From Bacillota bacterium (GTDB taxonomy: Bacteria > Bacillota > Clostridia > Peptostreptococcales > Anaerovoracaceae): DNA of 43,628 nt. The stretch is from contig JAGAHX010000013.1 in assembly GCA_017626845.1 (NCBI GenBank), forward strand, positions 1-43,628, written 5' to 3'. The notes beneath the pieces are model-generated. The model had not been told where the DNA came from. It did not search any database and worked only from the letters and a program-made list of their open reading frames with translations. The position numbers and the translations under genes were made by a program. This document shows positions 1-7,061 of the stretch, piece after piece (position 1 is the stretch's first letter; the number at the start of each line of letters is the position of its first letter).

Positions 1-28
1 GCTTTTAAATCAATTTACGGGGTGTGTT

Positions 29-442
29 ATGAGAACAAAAACAAAGATTCCTGTTTTGAAAGAACGGGTTATTGAATTGTTAAAGGATGCGGGTAAAACA
101 CAAAAACAAATGGCGGCTGATTTGTTCATAAGCCCTGAACAGTTGAACCGTTGCCTGACCGCTGGAATGATCTCCAAGCCGTGGTTAATTGCCATTGCGG
201 ATTATTTGAACTGTTCCCCGGACTGGTTGTCATCCAAAGATGCAACCCCTTTGAACGCATTTGGTTATAAACGTGGTAATGCTTTAGCTAATCAGGATGA
301 AATCTTAAAATCCTTATTTGTTCTGTTGGGATACCCTGAAAACAGGTATGGTGAACTGACAGAAATAGATATTGAAGCCCTTAAGACTGACATTGATATG
401 TTGCTTGCATACCGCTTGCAGAAAAGCAGAACCAGAATATAA
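29..442 (+). CDS. HTH (XRE/Cro-like) DNA-binding protein
   Basis: This 137-residue protein has an N-terminal helix-turn-helix at about residues 10–68: a KTQKQMAADLFIS recognition stretch followed by the ADYLNCSPDWL segment that typically closes XRE folds. The C-terminal half (about 75–137) is helical, ends in a basic tail and matches no family I know. It is probably a transcriptional regulator with unknown targets. The Shine-Dalgarno is poor (GGGGTG before ATG). It is AT-rich compared with genes after 8220, as expected for the accessory block. A GC stem followed by a short T-rich stretch lies just downstream. The HTH assignment is from visible pattern only. Confidence 0.7.
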   Translation: MRTKTKIPVLKERVIELLKDAGKTQKQMAADLFISPEQLNRCLTAGMISKPWLIAIADYLNCSPDWLSSKDATPLNAFGYKRGNALANQDEILKSLFVLLGYPENRYGELTEIDIEALKTDIDMLLAYRLQKSRTRI

Positions 443-448
443 AAACAA

Positions 449-490
449 CCCCGCGCCGGTCTATGATCTGACCAAACGCGGGGCTTTATT
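449..490 (+). terminator. Possible terminator of the HTH gene
   Basis: CCCCGCG (449–455) pairs with CGCGGGG (477–483) and is followed by CTTTATT. The loop is 21 nt, which is long. The sequence also belongs to the REP-like repeat cluster that follows, so it may be part of a repeat and not a dedicated terminator. Confidence 0.4.
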
Positions 491-645
491 CTGACCCCGG
501 AACCGTCCCCATATCTGACCCCAAATGACCCCGGAAAACATGGGGTCAGGGTGTTTTTATATGACACATGACGGAACAAATGAAATTGAACTTGTTTAGG
601 CGTGGCGCGGGTTTCCGGGCTTTATATGACACATGACGGAAACCA
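484..645. repeat. REP-like intergenic repeat cluster
   Basis: The heptamer TGACCCC occurs at 492–498, 516–522 and 526–532, and its inverse GGGGTCA at 542–548. AACCGTCCCC is at 501–510. A perfect 20-nt direct repeat beginning TTTATATGACAC occurs at 556–575 and 621–640. From memory, GGGGTCA plus GGGGACGGTT combinations are typical of REP-type elements mobilised by Y1 (RAYT) transposases; no such transposase is in the window. The stretch 443–688 contains no gene I can support. Confidence 0.6.
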
Positions 646-688
646 TCGGAAAACACGTTATTGTTCCTGTAGTTCAATTTTATCACTA

Positions 689-886
689 TTACTGTGCCGC
701 TAAATACGCTTCAACTTGTTCCAACTGATCCATTCGAAATACCGGAATCTTCCTGGCCCTTTTAAATCTCAGATCCTGCCTGGAGTTCCCGCAATATACG
801 CATTCCATCCAGCCTTCGGTTTCTTCCAGATACAGATCGTGATTCACTTTGCCGCAAACAGGGCAGATAACATCATATGTCAACAT
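689..886 (-). CDS. Small zinc-ribbon protein
   Basis: A 65-residue protein with CPVCGK at residues 9–14 and CVYCGN at about 29–34, a four-cysteine zinc ribbon. The C-terminus (about 45–65) is a charged helix. ATG at 884–886 is preceded by GGGAGGAACAATA, a strong ribosome binding site, so the gene is probably real. It lies 77 bp downstream of the YolD-like gene on the same strand and could be cotranscribed with the lexA module. Similar tiny zinc ribbons are frequent in mobile DNA of clostridia (family knowledge). A role in nucleic-acid or protein binding is inference only. Confidence 0.7.
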   Translation of the reverse strand: MLTYDVICPVCGKVNHDLYLEETEGWMECVYCGNSRQDLRFKRARKIPVFRMDQLEQVEAYLAAQ

Positions 887-963
887 TATTGTTCCTCCCT
901 TATGTTTTGGTAATGCCCCCTCCTTACAGTCGACGGCACATCGATCGCCGCATTTATATTCGC

Positions 964-1521
964 CTACAGCGAAGCGGCTCCCTCCCAGTTCGCAGACTGG
1001 TCTTCCCAGTTTCTTTTGAATATCTCTCCCGGTGAACCGATCTCCAGGATGTCCTCCATCCGTATCCTCATCTCATCCACCAGAATCGTCTTTGTCACTT
1101 CCGCATCCACATTCCAGCAGATACCGGTGATCGTTTTGTACTGCCCCTGGGAGCCGTAGGACTCACTGTTCACGTCACTGCAGGGTTCATAATAAGTGAC
1201 AGTCACCTGCACCCGGTTGGCCCTGGCTATCCGGCTGTTATAAGTCAGGTTGTGGAGGATCTCAAACCTTCGGTCCATTTCCTCCTGATCCTCAGGGCTT
1301 AAGACCAGCTGGTCCTCATACAGCTCATTCTTCATCAGAATCGCAAAGTTGAATCCCCTGAGTGCATCAAAAGGAGCAAAAAGCTTGGCTCTCTTTCCGA
1401 CATCCATCTGCGGATGCTTAATCCGGAAGCTATCAAACCGGTCATGCTTCGGCTTGCCTTTTAAGAACACATCCCGATATCTGAAACCGGCCGGCATTGG
1501 CATTGCACCTATAGCATACAT
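964..1521 (-). CDS. YolD-like protein
   Basis: This 185-residue protein resembles the YolD family (PF08863): RAKLFAPFDALRGF, an acidic helical segment, then a beta-rich part with VTVTYY and the closing EDILEIG. YolD-like genes usually sit beside Y-family DNA polymerase genes in Firmicutes, and here the neighbour upstream is a polymerase remnant and then lexA. The start is ATG at 1519–1521 because AAGGAGG lies 8 nt before it; an ATG 36 nt upstream would put that ribosome binding site inside the gene. Members are often shorter (about 100–120 residues), so the extra N-terminal 30 residues may be lineage-specific. The precise function in translesion synthesis is not established. Confidence 0.75.
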   Translation of the reverse strand: MYAIGAMPMPAGFRYRDVFLKGKPKHDRFDSFRIKHPQMDVGKRAKLFAPFDALRGFNFAILMKNELYEDQLVLSPEDQEEMDRRFEILHNLTYNSRIARANRVQVTVTYYEPCSDVNSESYGSQGQYKTITGICWNVDAEVTKTILVDEMRIRMEDILEIGSPGEIFKRNWEDQSANWEGAASL

Positions 1522-1568
1522 CTCATGCACCTCCTTCTCGGCTGCAGAAGGGGGCACTTAAGAAAGGC

Positions 1569-1988
1569 CTATGCTTTATGGCCGCCGATCTGCATATTTC
1601 TCTCCAGTGTTGTTGCGCCCTCCAGCATATTCATGCCCTTGAAGACGGCGTTCGCTCCAAACCTCCGCCGGACCTCCAGCATCGCTGCCGTAAGCCTCCG
1701 GTCTCTTTCCAGAGCATCATAGTCTACAAACATGTTCATCTGATACATTCCAATGTCTTCCGACACATCCATGGCACACACCCCAAGCCTCCGGTAAAGC
1801 AACCTGCGGTCTGTCTTCTCATCAAACTGGCGTACCATCGGAGCTGTGATTAGCTGAAGGTTGTTTGTGAGAGTCCCGAGCTTCACCGTTCCGTTACTGT
1901 GCTTCGGGTGAAGACGGCCGTAAAAGTCGATAGAAACGGGGCCGTCATAGTTCGGGCAGACCTCCATACTCTTGTAATCGTAGGACAC
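1569..1988 (-). pseudogene. umuC: Y-family DNA polymerase (UmuC/DinB-like), C-terminal remnant
   Basis: About 139 codons match only the little-finger and C-terminal tail of clostridial UmuC-type polymerases: DFYGRLHPKHSNGTVKLG, then RRLGV, FVDYDALERDRR, FGANAVFKGMN and the closing EGATTLERN-x-QIGGHKA. The palm and thumb with the catalytic aspartates, roughly the first two thirds of a normal gene of 400–500 codons, are absent. The reading frame begins at GTG (1986–1988), only 7 nt after the lexA stop, with no ribosome binding site of its own, and it stays open backwards into lexA. This looks like a deletion that fused the lexA end to the polymerase tail. A DNA-binding stub with a residual role cannot be excluded. 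Confidence 0.8.
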
Positions 1989-1995
1989 CCACCAG

Positions 1996-2610
1996 TTATT
2001 TCCTCTTGATCACATGGCTGACCACACCCTGGCACTCCAGGTGATCCACATAGATTACCTTATCTCCGTAAACATCCTGGTTACAGTAGAGAAGCATAGC
2101 CTTCCGGTTCTTACGGTTGATACCGCCGTATTTCTTCAACGTGTTACGCTGCTCCGCATCCAAGGCAATGACCAGATCTCCCTTCTTGGGACTGTTTTCC
2201 ATCTTCACGACGACCAGGTCGCCGTCCTCAATGCCTTCGTCTTCCATGGAGTCTCCGGAAGCATGCAGGAGATAGAACGGTCCATCTCCGAAGATCTCTG
2301 TCGGAAGCGTCGTGACACATTCCACATTTTCTTCTTCACAGGTGAGCTCTCCGCAGGGAACAGAACCAACCAGAGGAGCCTTAGTGCGCTCGGTGCGGAT
2401 CTTATCCATATGCTCCACCTGCAGAACACCGCCGGTGTAAGAAAGCATTCCGCGTTCATTCATCGCCACCAGATAGTTCTGAGAAGTGCTGCGGGCAATA
2501 CCAAACTTTCTGGCAATCTCCGTAGTGGAGGGAGTACGGTCATGTGACGCGTAGAATTCTCCGATAAACGTATTGATCTGCCTCATAAGCTCCGGGTCTT
2601 TATGCCTCAT
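1996..2610 (-). CDS. lexA: LexA-type SOS repressor / S24 autoprotease
   Basis: A 204-residue LexA-like repressor. A winged helix-turn-helix covers residues about 5–60 (TPSTTEIARKFGIARST). The S24 protease domain has a predicted self-cleavage bond Cys86–Gly87 (VPCGEL), catalytic Ser121 (ASGDSM) and Lys159 (TLKKYG), with spacings close to those of E. coli LexA (84/85, 119, 156). Cys-Gly replaces the usual Ala-Gly; UmuD has Cys-Gly. I chose ATG at 2608–2610 (GAGGTG upstream) because a longer frame to 2700 would run through the promoter. It probably represses its own operon, which includes the polymerase stub and the YolD-like gene. It could be the element's own repressor and not the cell's main LexA. 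Confidence 0.85.
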   Translation of the reverse strand: MRHKDPELMRQINTFIGEFYASHDRTPSTTEIARKFGIARSTSQNYLVAMNERGMLSYTGGVLQVEHMDKIRTERTKAPLVGSVPCGELTCEEENVECVTTLPTEIFGDGPFYLLHASGDSMEDEGIEDGDLVVVKMENSPKKGDLVIALDAEQRNTLKKYGGINRKNRKAMLLYCNQDVYGDKVIYVDHLECQGVVSHVIKRK

Positions 2611-2671
2611 CAGGGTCACCTCTTCCTCTGAATTTTCTATCGTGAGCAGCCCGCTCTTGTTCTGTGATGCT

Positions 2672-2700
2672 ATAATAACAAACACACGTTCTGATTTCAA
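2672..2700 (-). promoter_or_regulatory. lexA promoter with embedded LexA box
   Basis: Reading the minus strand, TTGAAA (2695–2700) and TATTAT (2672–2677) are separated by exactly 17 nt. Between them AGAACGTGTGTTTG (2679–2692) matches the Gram-positive SOS box GAAC-N4-GTTC with one mismatch. Binding there would block RNA polymerase, giving autoregulation. The implied start of transcription near 2665 excludes the 2700 translation start. Confidence 0.75.
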
Positions 2701-2712
2701 GTGAAATTTCCC

Positions 2713-2757
2713 AACTTAAAACGACCTGTCAGTATTTCAGTATTTCCTGACAGGTCG
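2713..2757 (-). terminator. Terminator downstream of recD2
   Basis: A perfect 11-bp inverted repeat (2722–2732 with 2747–2757, CGACCTGTCAG / CTGACAGGTCG) is followed on the minus strand by TTTTAAGTT. It separates recD2 from the lexA promoter. A second 7-bp hairpin (2792–2798 with 2813–2819) sits immediately after the recD2 stop. Confidence 0.75.
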
Positions 2758-2819
2758 CCATATCATGTTATCATTTTAAATTGCTATGTAAATGTCCCCG
2801 AACCGAGAGCATGGGACAT

Positions 2820-5711
2820 CTACACACCATCTTTCATCTGCCGCTCGATCCACTGCATCAGCACATCTACGATACGGCTCTGTTCTTCTTCAGATAGCGG
2901 TCTCCCTTTCGGGATTCCGTGCCACTTCTCCAGGCAGCCTCTGCAGCAGGTTCCTGTGGCATGCTGCCCAAGGAAAACAGGATGTCCCTGCGGCGCTCCC
3001 CGCATGGGTGTCTGCTTTCCGTCGTTTTTCGGTTCCGCGTCGGCCAGCCGCTGACGGATGATTTGCGCCGCGTGACTGCGGATCGCCTCCATACCTTTCT
3101 CACGAACATATTCCCGGTCCGCTTCGGTGAGCCGGAACCGGCTCCGGAACTTTGACTGTCCCAGACGAACAAAAAGATCCCTTTTCAGCCATTCTTCATG
3201 GGAGATTTTCTCCGGCTCCGATGCCGGTGAAGAAGCTGATACCTCGGTATTTGTCTGTCCGTACACTCCATGTGGTTCAGCAACCATCTGCACCAGTGCC
3301 GGCCGGTCCGGATAGCGATACATTTCTGAATGTGGGGGTTTCTGCTGAGCCGGGAAACTTGCTGAAACATCCGGCATAGCCCGGGGCTTCTTTGCCGCAG
3401 GCATCGTGACCGGTTTTGACTGCATTCTCTGCAGGCGATCCTTCAGCATAGTATTGCGCTTACTGACGGTCACGTTCCGCACCGCATAGCCCAGCGCCTT
3501 CTTCGTTCCTACCAGCACCAGGACCTTCTTCGCCCGGGTAATGCCGGTATAGATCAGATTTCTCTGGAGCATCACAAAGTGATTCATCAGGACAGGGATC
3601 ACCACGATGGGATATTCCGACCCCTGGGATTTATGGATGGTTGTGGCGTACGCCAGCACCAGCTCATCCAGCTCCGTTACATCGTAGGTCACTAAGCGGT
3701 CATCGAAGTTTACGGTCAGCTCCCGTTCCTCCAGATCCACGGACCCGATCACGCCGATATCGCCGTTGAAGACTTCCTTGTCGTAATTGTTCCGGATCTG
3801 CATGACCTTATCATTTGCCCGGAAAATGTACCCGCCGCGCTTTAAGCCTACCTCGCCAGGGTTCAGCGCCTGCTGCAGGACCTGGTTTAAATTGACTGCG
3901 CCGACTACTCCACGCTGCATGGGCGTAAGGACCTGGATCTCCGACGCCGGCGTCTTGTAATAACGGGAGAGCTTGGTGGTTACAAGCTCTGTTATGGTTT
4001 TGGCAGATTCATCTGCCAATATGCCACTGTCCTCCGCGTTCAGGCCCTTCTTCTGTGCCTGGTTCTCCATGTCCATGAAGAAGAAATCGCTCTTCGCACC
4101 GTTGCTGATATCCGGCATCTTTCCGCTGTTGATACGGTGGGCGTTCATGATGATCCGGCTGGTCTGGGCCTGCCGGAAGACCCGGGTCAGGCGTACGACC
4201 GGAAATCTTTCCGAATCAATGATGTCCCGAAGCACGTTGCCGGCGCCGACACTGGGCAGCTGGTCAATGTCTCCGACCAGAATAAGCGTCATTGTATCCG
4301 GAATGGCCTTCAGAAGGTTGTACATGAGCATGATATCGATCATGGAGCATTCGTCCACGATCAGGACATCGCCCTCCAGAGGATTCTCCTCGTTTTTCTG
4401 GTATCCCTCCGGCGGTTTCACTTCCAGGAGCCTGTGAATGGTCTTTGCCTCCATCCTGGTGGCTTCAGAGAGACGCTTGGCCGCCCGACCGGTGGGTGCC
4501 GCCAGGAGGATATTCGCACCCGCTTCCCGGAAGGCTGTGATAATACCGAGGGTGGTCGTCGTTTTTCCGGTGCCCGGCCCGCCGGTCAGCACCAGGACCT
4601 TGCTCTGAACAGCAGTCAGGATGGCCTGCATCTGGATCTCGTCGTACTGCATCCGGGTTCTAAGGCTGATACGTTCGGAGAGTCCCTCCGGATTCACATG
4701 AATGCCATCAGCATTGGCATAGATGGCTGCAAGGCGTCTGGCCGTTCCGACTTCCGAAAAGTAAAAGGGAGGAAGGTAAATGGCCTTATCCGGAACCGCA
4801 CCGGCAGCCGCATCCTCCGGAAGCGGAATAGGCTCGGTGATCACATCCTCTGCACGGATCATCTCATCCAATGTCATGGAGAGGACATTTTCCTCCACGG
4901 AGAGCAGCTCCCCGCCGGTCTTTAAAAGCATTTCCCGGGTAGCGTAGCAGTGCCCGTCCTCGGAAAGCTTATTCAGAGTATAGAGAATGCCGCTGCGCAG
5001 GCGGACGTATTTCTCATGGTCAAATCCCATCTTTTCCGCGATGGTATCCGCAGTCTTGAAGCCGATGCCCCAGATATCATCCGCCAGACGGTAGGGATTT
5101 TCCTGCACGATCTTGATGCTGTCGTTACCGTAAGTCTTGTAGATTTTTGTGGCATGGCTGGTGGAGACGTCATGGCTCTGCAGGAAGAGCATGATGTTCT
5201 TGATCTCTTTCTGTTCCTGCCAGCTCTTTTTGATGCGTTCCACACGGACCTTGCCGATACCGACTACATCCAGGAGTCGGTCCGGATCCTCTTCAATCAC
5301 GTTCAGCGTGTCCGCTCCGAACTGCTTCACGATACGGCCCGCAAACTTTGGACCGACGCCCTTCACCAGACCGCTGCCAAGATATTTCTCGATACCGTAT
5401 ACTGTCGCCGGAAGCGTCTCCTCGAAAGTCTCCATGGCAAACTGACGGCCGTATTTTCCGTCGATCCGCCAGGATCCGCCAAGATACAGAACACTACCGA
5501 CGTGAACATCCGGCATAGAACCGACCACCGTCACCAGGTCCTGATATCCTTTGGCCCGGCACTTGATGACAGAGTAGCCGTTCTCCACATTCTGATAGGT
5601 GATGCGTTCCACGACACACCGCAGATGCTCCATGCCTGCCCGCGACGTATGTCGCGGGAGCCCGTCGCGGCTTTGAGCGACTTCAGAGATTTGCGAATGC
5701 AAATCTTCCAT
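2820..5711 (-). CDS. recD2: RecD2-like SF1B helicase fused to a C-terminal DUF4186 domain
   Basis: A 963-residue helicase. After about 26 extra residues comes the RecD2 N-terminal OB/helix-hairpin-helix part (VVERITYQNVENGYSV; GVGPKFAGRI), then the RecA-like core with Walker A GGPGTGKT (about 377–384), Walker B VLIVDECSMID, and the SF1 motifs VGDIDQLPSVG and TIHKSQGSEYP. Residues about 855–963 match DUF4186 (NDGKQTPMRG, HPVF, QHATGTCCRGCLEKWH), a Cys/His-rich domain usually found alone. The start is ATG at 5709–5711, 11 nt after AAGGAGG; the TTG at 5738 lies upstream of that ribosome binding site. RecD2 unwinds DNA 5'-to-3' in repair. The fusion suggests a mobile-element variant. The linker (about 740–850) is low complexity. 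Confidence 0.88.
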   Translation of the reverse strand: MEDLHSQISEVAQSRDGLPRHTSRAGMEHLRCVVERITYQNVENGYSVIKCRAKGYQDLVTVVGSMPDVHVGSVLYLGGSWRIDGKYGRQFAMETFEETLPATVYGIEKYLGSGLVKGVGPKFAGRIVKQFGADTLNVIEEDPDRLLDVVGIGKVRVERIKKSWQEQKEIKNIMLFLQSHDVSTSHATKIYKTYGNDSIKIVQENPYRLADDIWGIGFKTADTIAEKMGFDHEKYVRLRSGILYTLNKLSEDGHCYATREMLLKTGGELLSVEENVLSMTLDEMIRAEDVITEPIPLPEDAAAGAVPDKAIYLPPFYFSEVGTARRLAAIYANADGIHVNPEGLSERISLRTRMQYDEIQMQAILTAVQSKVLVLTGGPGTGKTTTTLGIITAFREAGANILLAAPTGRAAKRLSEATRMEAKTIHRLLEVKPPEGYQKNEENPLEGDVLIVDECSMIDIMLMYNLLKAIPDTMTLILVGDIDQLPSVGAGNVLRDIIDSERFPVVRLTRVFRQAQTSRIIMNAHRINSGKMPDISNGAKSDFFFMDMENQAQKKGLNAEDSGILADESAKTITELVTTKLSRYYKTPASEIQVLTPMQRGVVGAVNLNQVLQQALNPGEVGLKRGGYIFRANDKVMQIRNNYDKEVFNGDIGVIGSVDLEERELTVNFDDRLVTYDVTELDELVLAYATTIHKSQGSEYPIVVIPVLMNHFVMLQRNLIYTGITRAKKVLVLVGTKKALGYAVRNVTVSKRNTMLKDRLQRMQSKPVTMPAAKKPRAMPDVSASFPAQQKPPHSEMYRYPDRPALVQMVAEPHGVYGQTNTEVSASSPASEPEKISHEEWLKRDLFVRLGQSKFRSRFRLTEADREYVREKGMEAIRSHAAQIIRQRLADAEPKNDGKQTPMRGAPQGHPVFLGQHATGTCCRGCLEKWHGIPKGRPLSEEEQSRIVDVLMQWIERQMKDGV

Positions 5712-5744
5712 ATACTCTGTCACCTCCTTCCGAACCAATATGGT

Positions 5745-6059
5745 TTATCTGTCTGCAAAATGAAGGACCGTATCCCGAAGATCCTCACTGAAGCCTTCCA
5801 GATCAGATGCGGTAATAACACCATCCTGAAGAAGCCTTACCAAGTCCCAGCCAACGTCAGACTTTTTCAGTTCCAAGCGTACACCGGGAGCTTTTCTGTC
5901 TTCTTTAATACGTTCGTCCAGTGCCCAGAACTTATCGGAGGCATCGCCTTCTGCACTTAGAAGTTCAATATATTCCTGATTCAGGCGAGCCATATATGCT
6001 TCCTGCCATCCGCCGATTCTTTCTCGGAACAGTTTCCAGTCCGCTTTTGATATATCCAT
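5745..6059 (-). CDS. Conserved hypothetical protein, likely all-helical
   Basis: A 104-residue soluble acidic protein of unknown function. It starts MDISKADWKLFRERIGGWQE, contains YIELLSAEGDASDKFWALDERIKED and ends DLRDTVLHFADR; prediction by eye is mostly helix with no membrane segment or known motif. GGAAGG lies about 7 nt before ATG (6057–6059), supporting translation. It follows the ACT-domain gene after 12 bp and precedes recD2 by 33 bp, so the three are probably one transcript. I recall similar unnamed proteins in Lachnospiraceae genomes but cannot assign a role. Confidence 0.7.
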   Translation of the reverse strand: MDISKADWKLFRERIGGWQEAYMARLNQEYIELLSAEGDASDKFWALDERIKEDRKAPGVRLELKKSDVGWDLVRLLQDGVITASDLEGFSEDLRDTVLHFADR

Positions 6060-6071
6060 TCTGATCCTTCC

Positions 6072-6767
6072 TTATTCAACGGATTTCCTACTCTTTTCAA
6101 GAATCCGGTAACCGGATCCTTTTAATGCCTTGATGGCCTTCTCAAAATTTCCTTCCTTGGTCAGAATATAGTCCGTATTATACGTTGAAATGGCGAAGAT
6201 CCCGACTTCATTAGCTGCAAGTATCTTGGCAATCCGGGCCAGGATTCCGACAAGGGAGAAGTCCATCTCCCCACAAATCCGGAAAGCACGCCATCCATCA
6301 TCACGAATCATTACATTATCGGGAACCATATCCGTCGGGCAAACCAGAGACTTCTCCTCATCCGTGCTTCCAATAAATACAAAGGGCTGCGCGACATCGA
6401 TTCCGGAATAATCTTTTACCTTACAGACAGAGAAGCGGATCTCCAAAGGCTCAATGGTACTGGTTTCTGCCGGCACTTCCCGGTTTTCCCGCTTCAAGCG
6501 ATTCCGCAGCTTCGATACACAGCCTTGATAATGTTTCCGTACTTCTCCATAAGGAATCCATATCTCAGCTTCATCAATATGTTTCATCACGGACTCCAGA
6601 ATATCGTCTATGACCTTTATATCTGGATATTTACCGAGTTCCTTGTATTTATCCCTGTAGGCTTCATACATCCATTGATATATTTTTTCCTTTTGTTTCA
6701 GCTTCAGCTGAGAGTATTTCTTGTTGGTCTGCAGTAGCTTCCCATCAATCCATTCATGATTTTTCAT
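6072..6767 (-). CDS. ACT-domain protein with a helical N-terminal domain
   Basis: A 231-residue two-domain protein. The first about 100 residues are a lysine/tyrosine-rich helical domain (KKYSQLKLKQKEKIYQWMYEAYRDKY; EIWIPYGEVRKHYQGCVSKLRNRLKRE) that I do not recognise. Residues about 105–225 form a tandem ACT fold: PFVFIGSTDEEKSLVCPTDMVP, then DGWRAFRICGEMDFSLVGILARIAKILA and GIFAISTYNTDYILTK, the pattern of ACT_7/CASTOR-like small-molecule sensors. ACT domains commonly bind amino acids, but no ligand can be read from the sequence. The fusion suggests a sensor coupled to a helical effector. No strong Shine-Dalgarno is visible before ATG 6765–6767. Confidence 0.75.
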   Translation of the reverse strand: MKNHEWIDGKLLQTNKKYSQLKLKQKEKIYQWMYEAYRDKYKELGKYPDIKVIDDILESVMKHIDEAEIWIPYGEVRKHYQGCVSKLRNRLKRENREVPAETSTIEPLEIRFSVCKVKDYSGIDVAQPFVFIGSTDEEKSLVCPTDMVPDNVMIRDDGWRAFRICGEMDFSLVGILARIAKILAANEVGIFAISTYNTDYILTKEGNFEKAIKALKGSGYRILEKSRKSVE

Positions 6768-6806
6768 ATTATCTTATTTGTCATCAAAATCGCGTCGAAG
6801 AATCCT

Positions 6807-7060
6807 TCATACTTCAGACAGTATGGCATTTACCAATTTTTCCAAGAAAGGTTCTAGATTGGAGCCTTTTAGTTCACACTCCCATATGGTCAAGACACGC
6901 CAACCGCTTTGCTCCAATAATGCATGGCTGTGTTTATCTCTCGCCATATTTGAAGTTATTTTTCGCTTCCAAAATTCCGCATTGTTCTTTGGCCAGACAA
7001 AATACTTACACCCTTCATGTCCATGCCAAAAACAACCGTTTTACAAATACGAATCTGTTG
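6807..7060 (-). pseudogene. vsr: Very-short-patch repair endonuclease (Vsr), decayed C-terminal fragment
   Basis: Minus-strand translation gives RFVFV, then after a one-base shift NGCFWHGHEGCKYF, PKNNAEFWKRKI, RDKHSHALLEQSGWRV and TIWECEL, ending at TGA 6807–6809. This matches the second half of Vsr, the strand-specific nickase at T:G mismatches that accompanies cytosine methylases, including its GCFWH-x-H zinc/active-site region. The first half with the catalytic Asp (GxPD) is missing, cut off where the cat gene ends (7062). A run of four A (7039–7042) carries one base too many. No methyltransferase is nearby. There is no start codon, so this is not expressed as intact Vsr. Confidence 0.85.
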
Positions 7061-7061
7061 A

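Noticed and set aside
2611-2700. 30-codon N-terminal extension of LexA
   Set aside because: It overlaps the -35, -10 and LexA box and has no ribosome binding site; the start at 2610 fits the family.
5712-5738. TTG start of recD2
   Set aside because: The strong AAGGAGG lies downstream of this TTG, so it serves the ATG at 5711.
5733-5745. AACCA-ATA-TGGTT palindrome before recD2
   Set aside because: Only 5-bp arms and no good fit to the GAAC-N4-GTTC SOS box; chance is a sufficient explanation.
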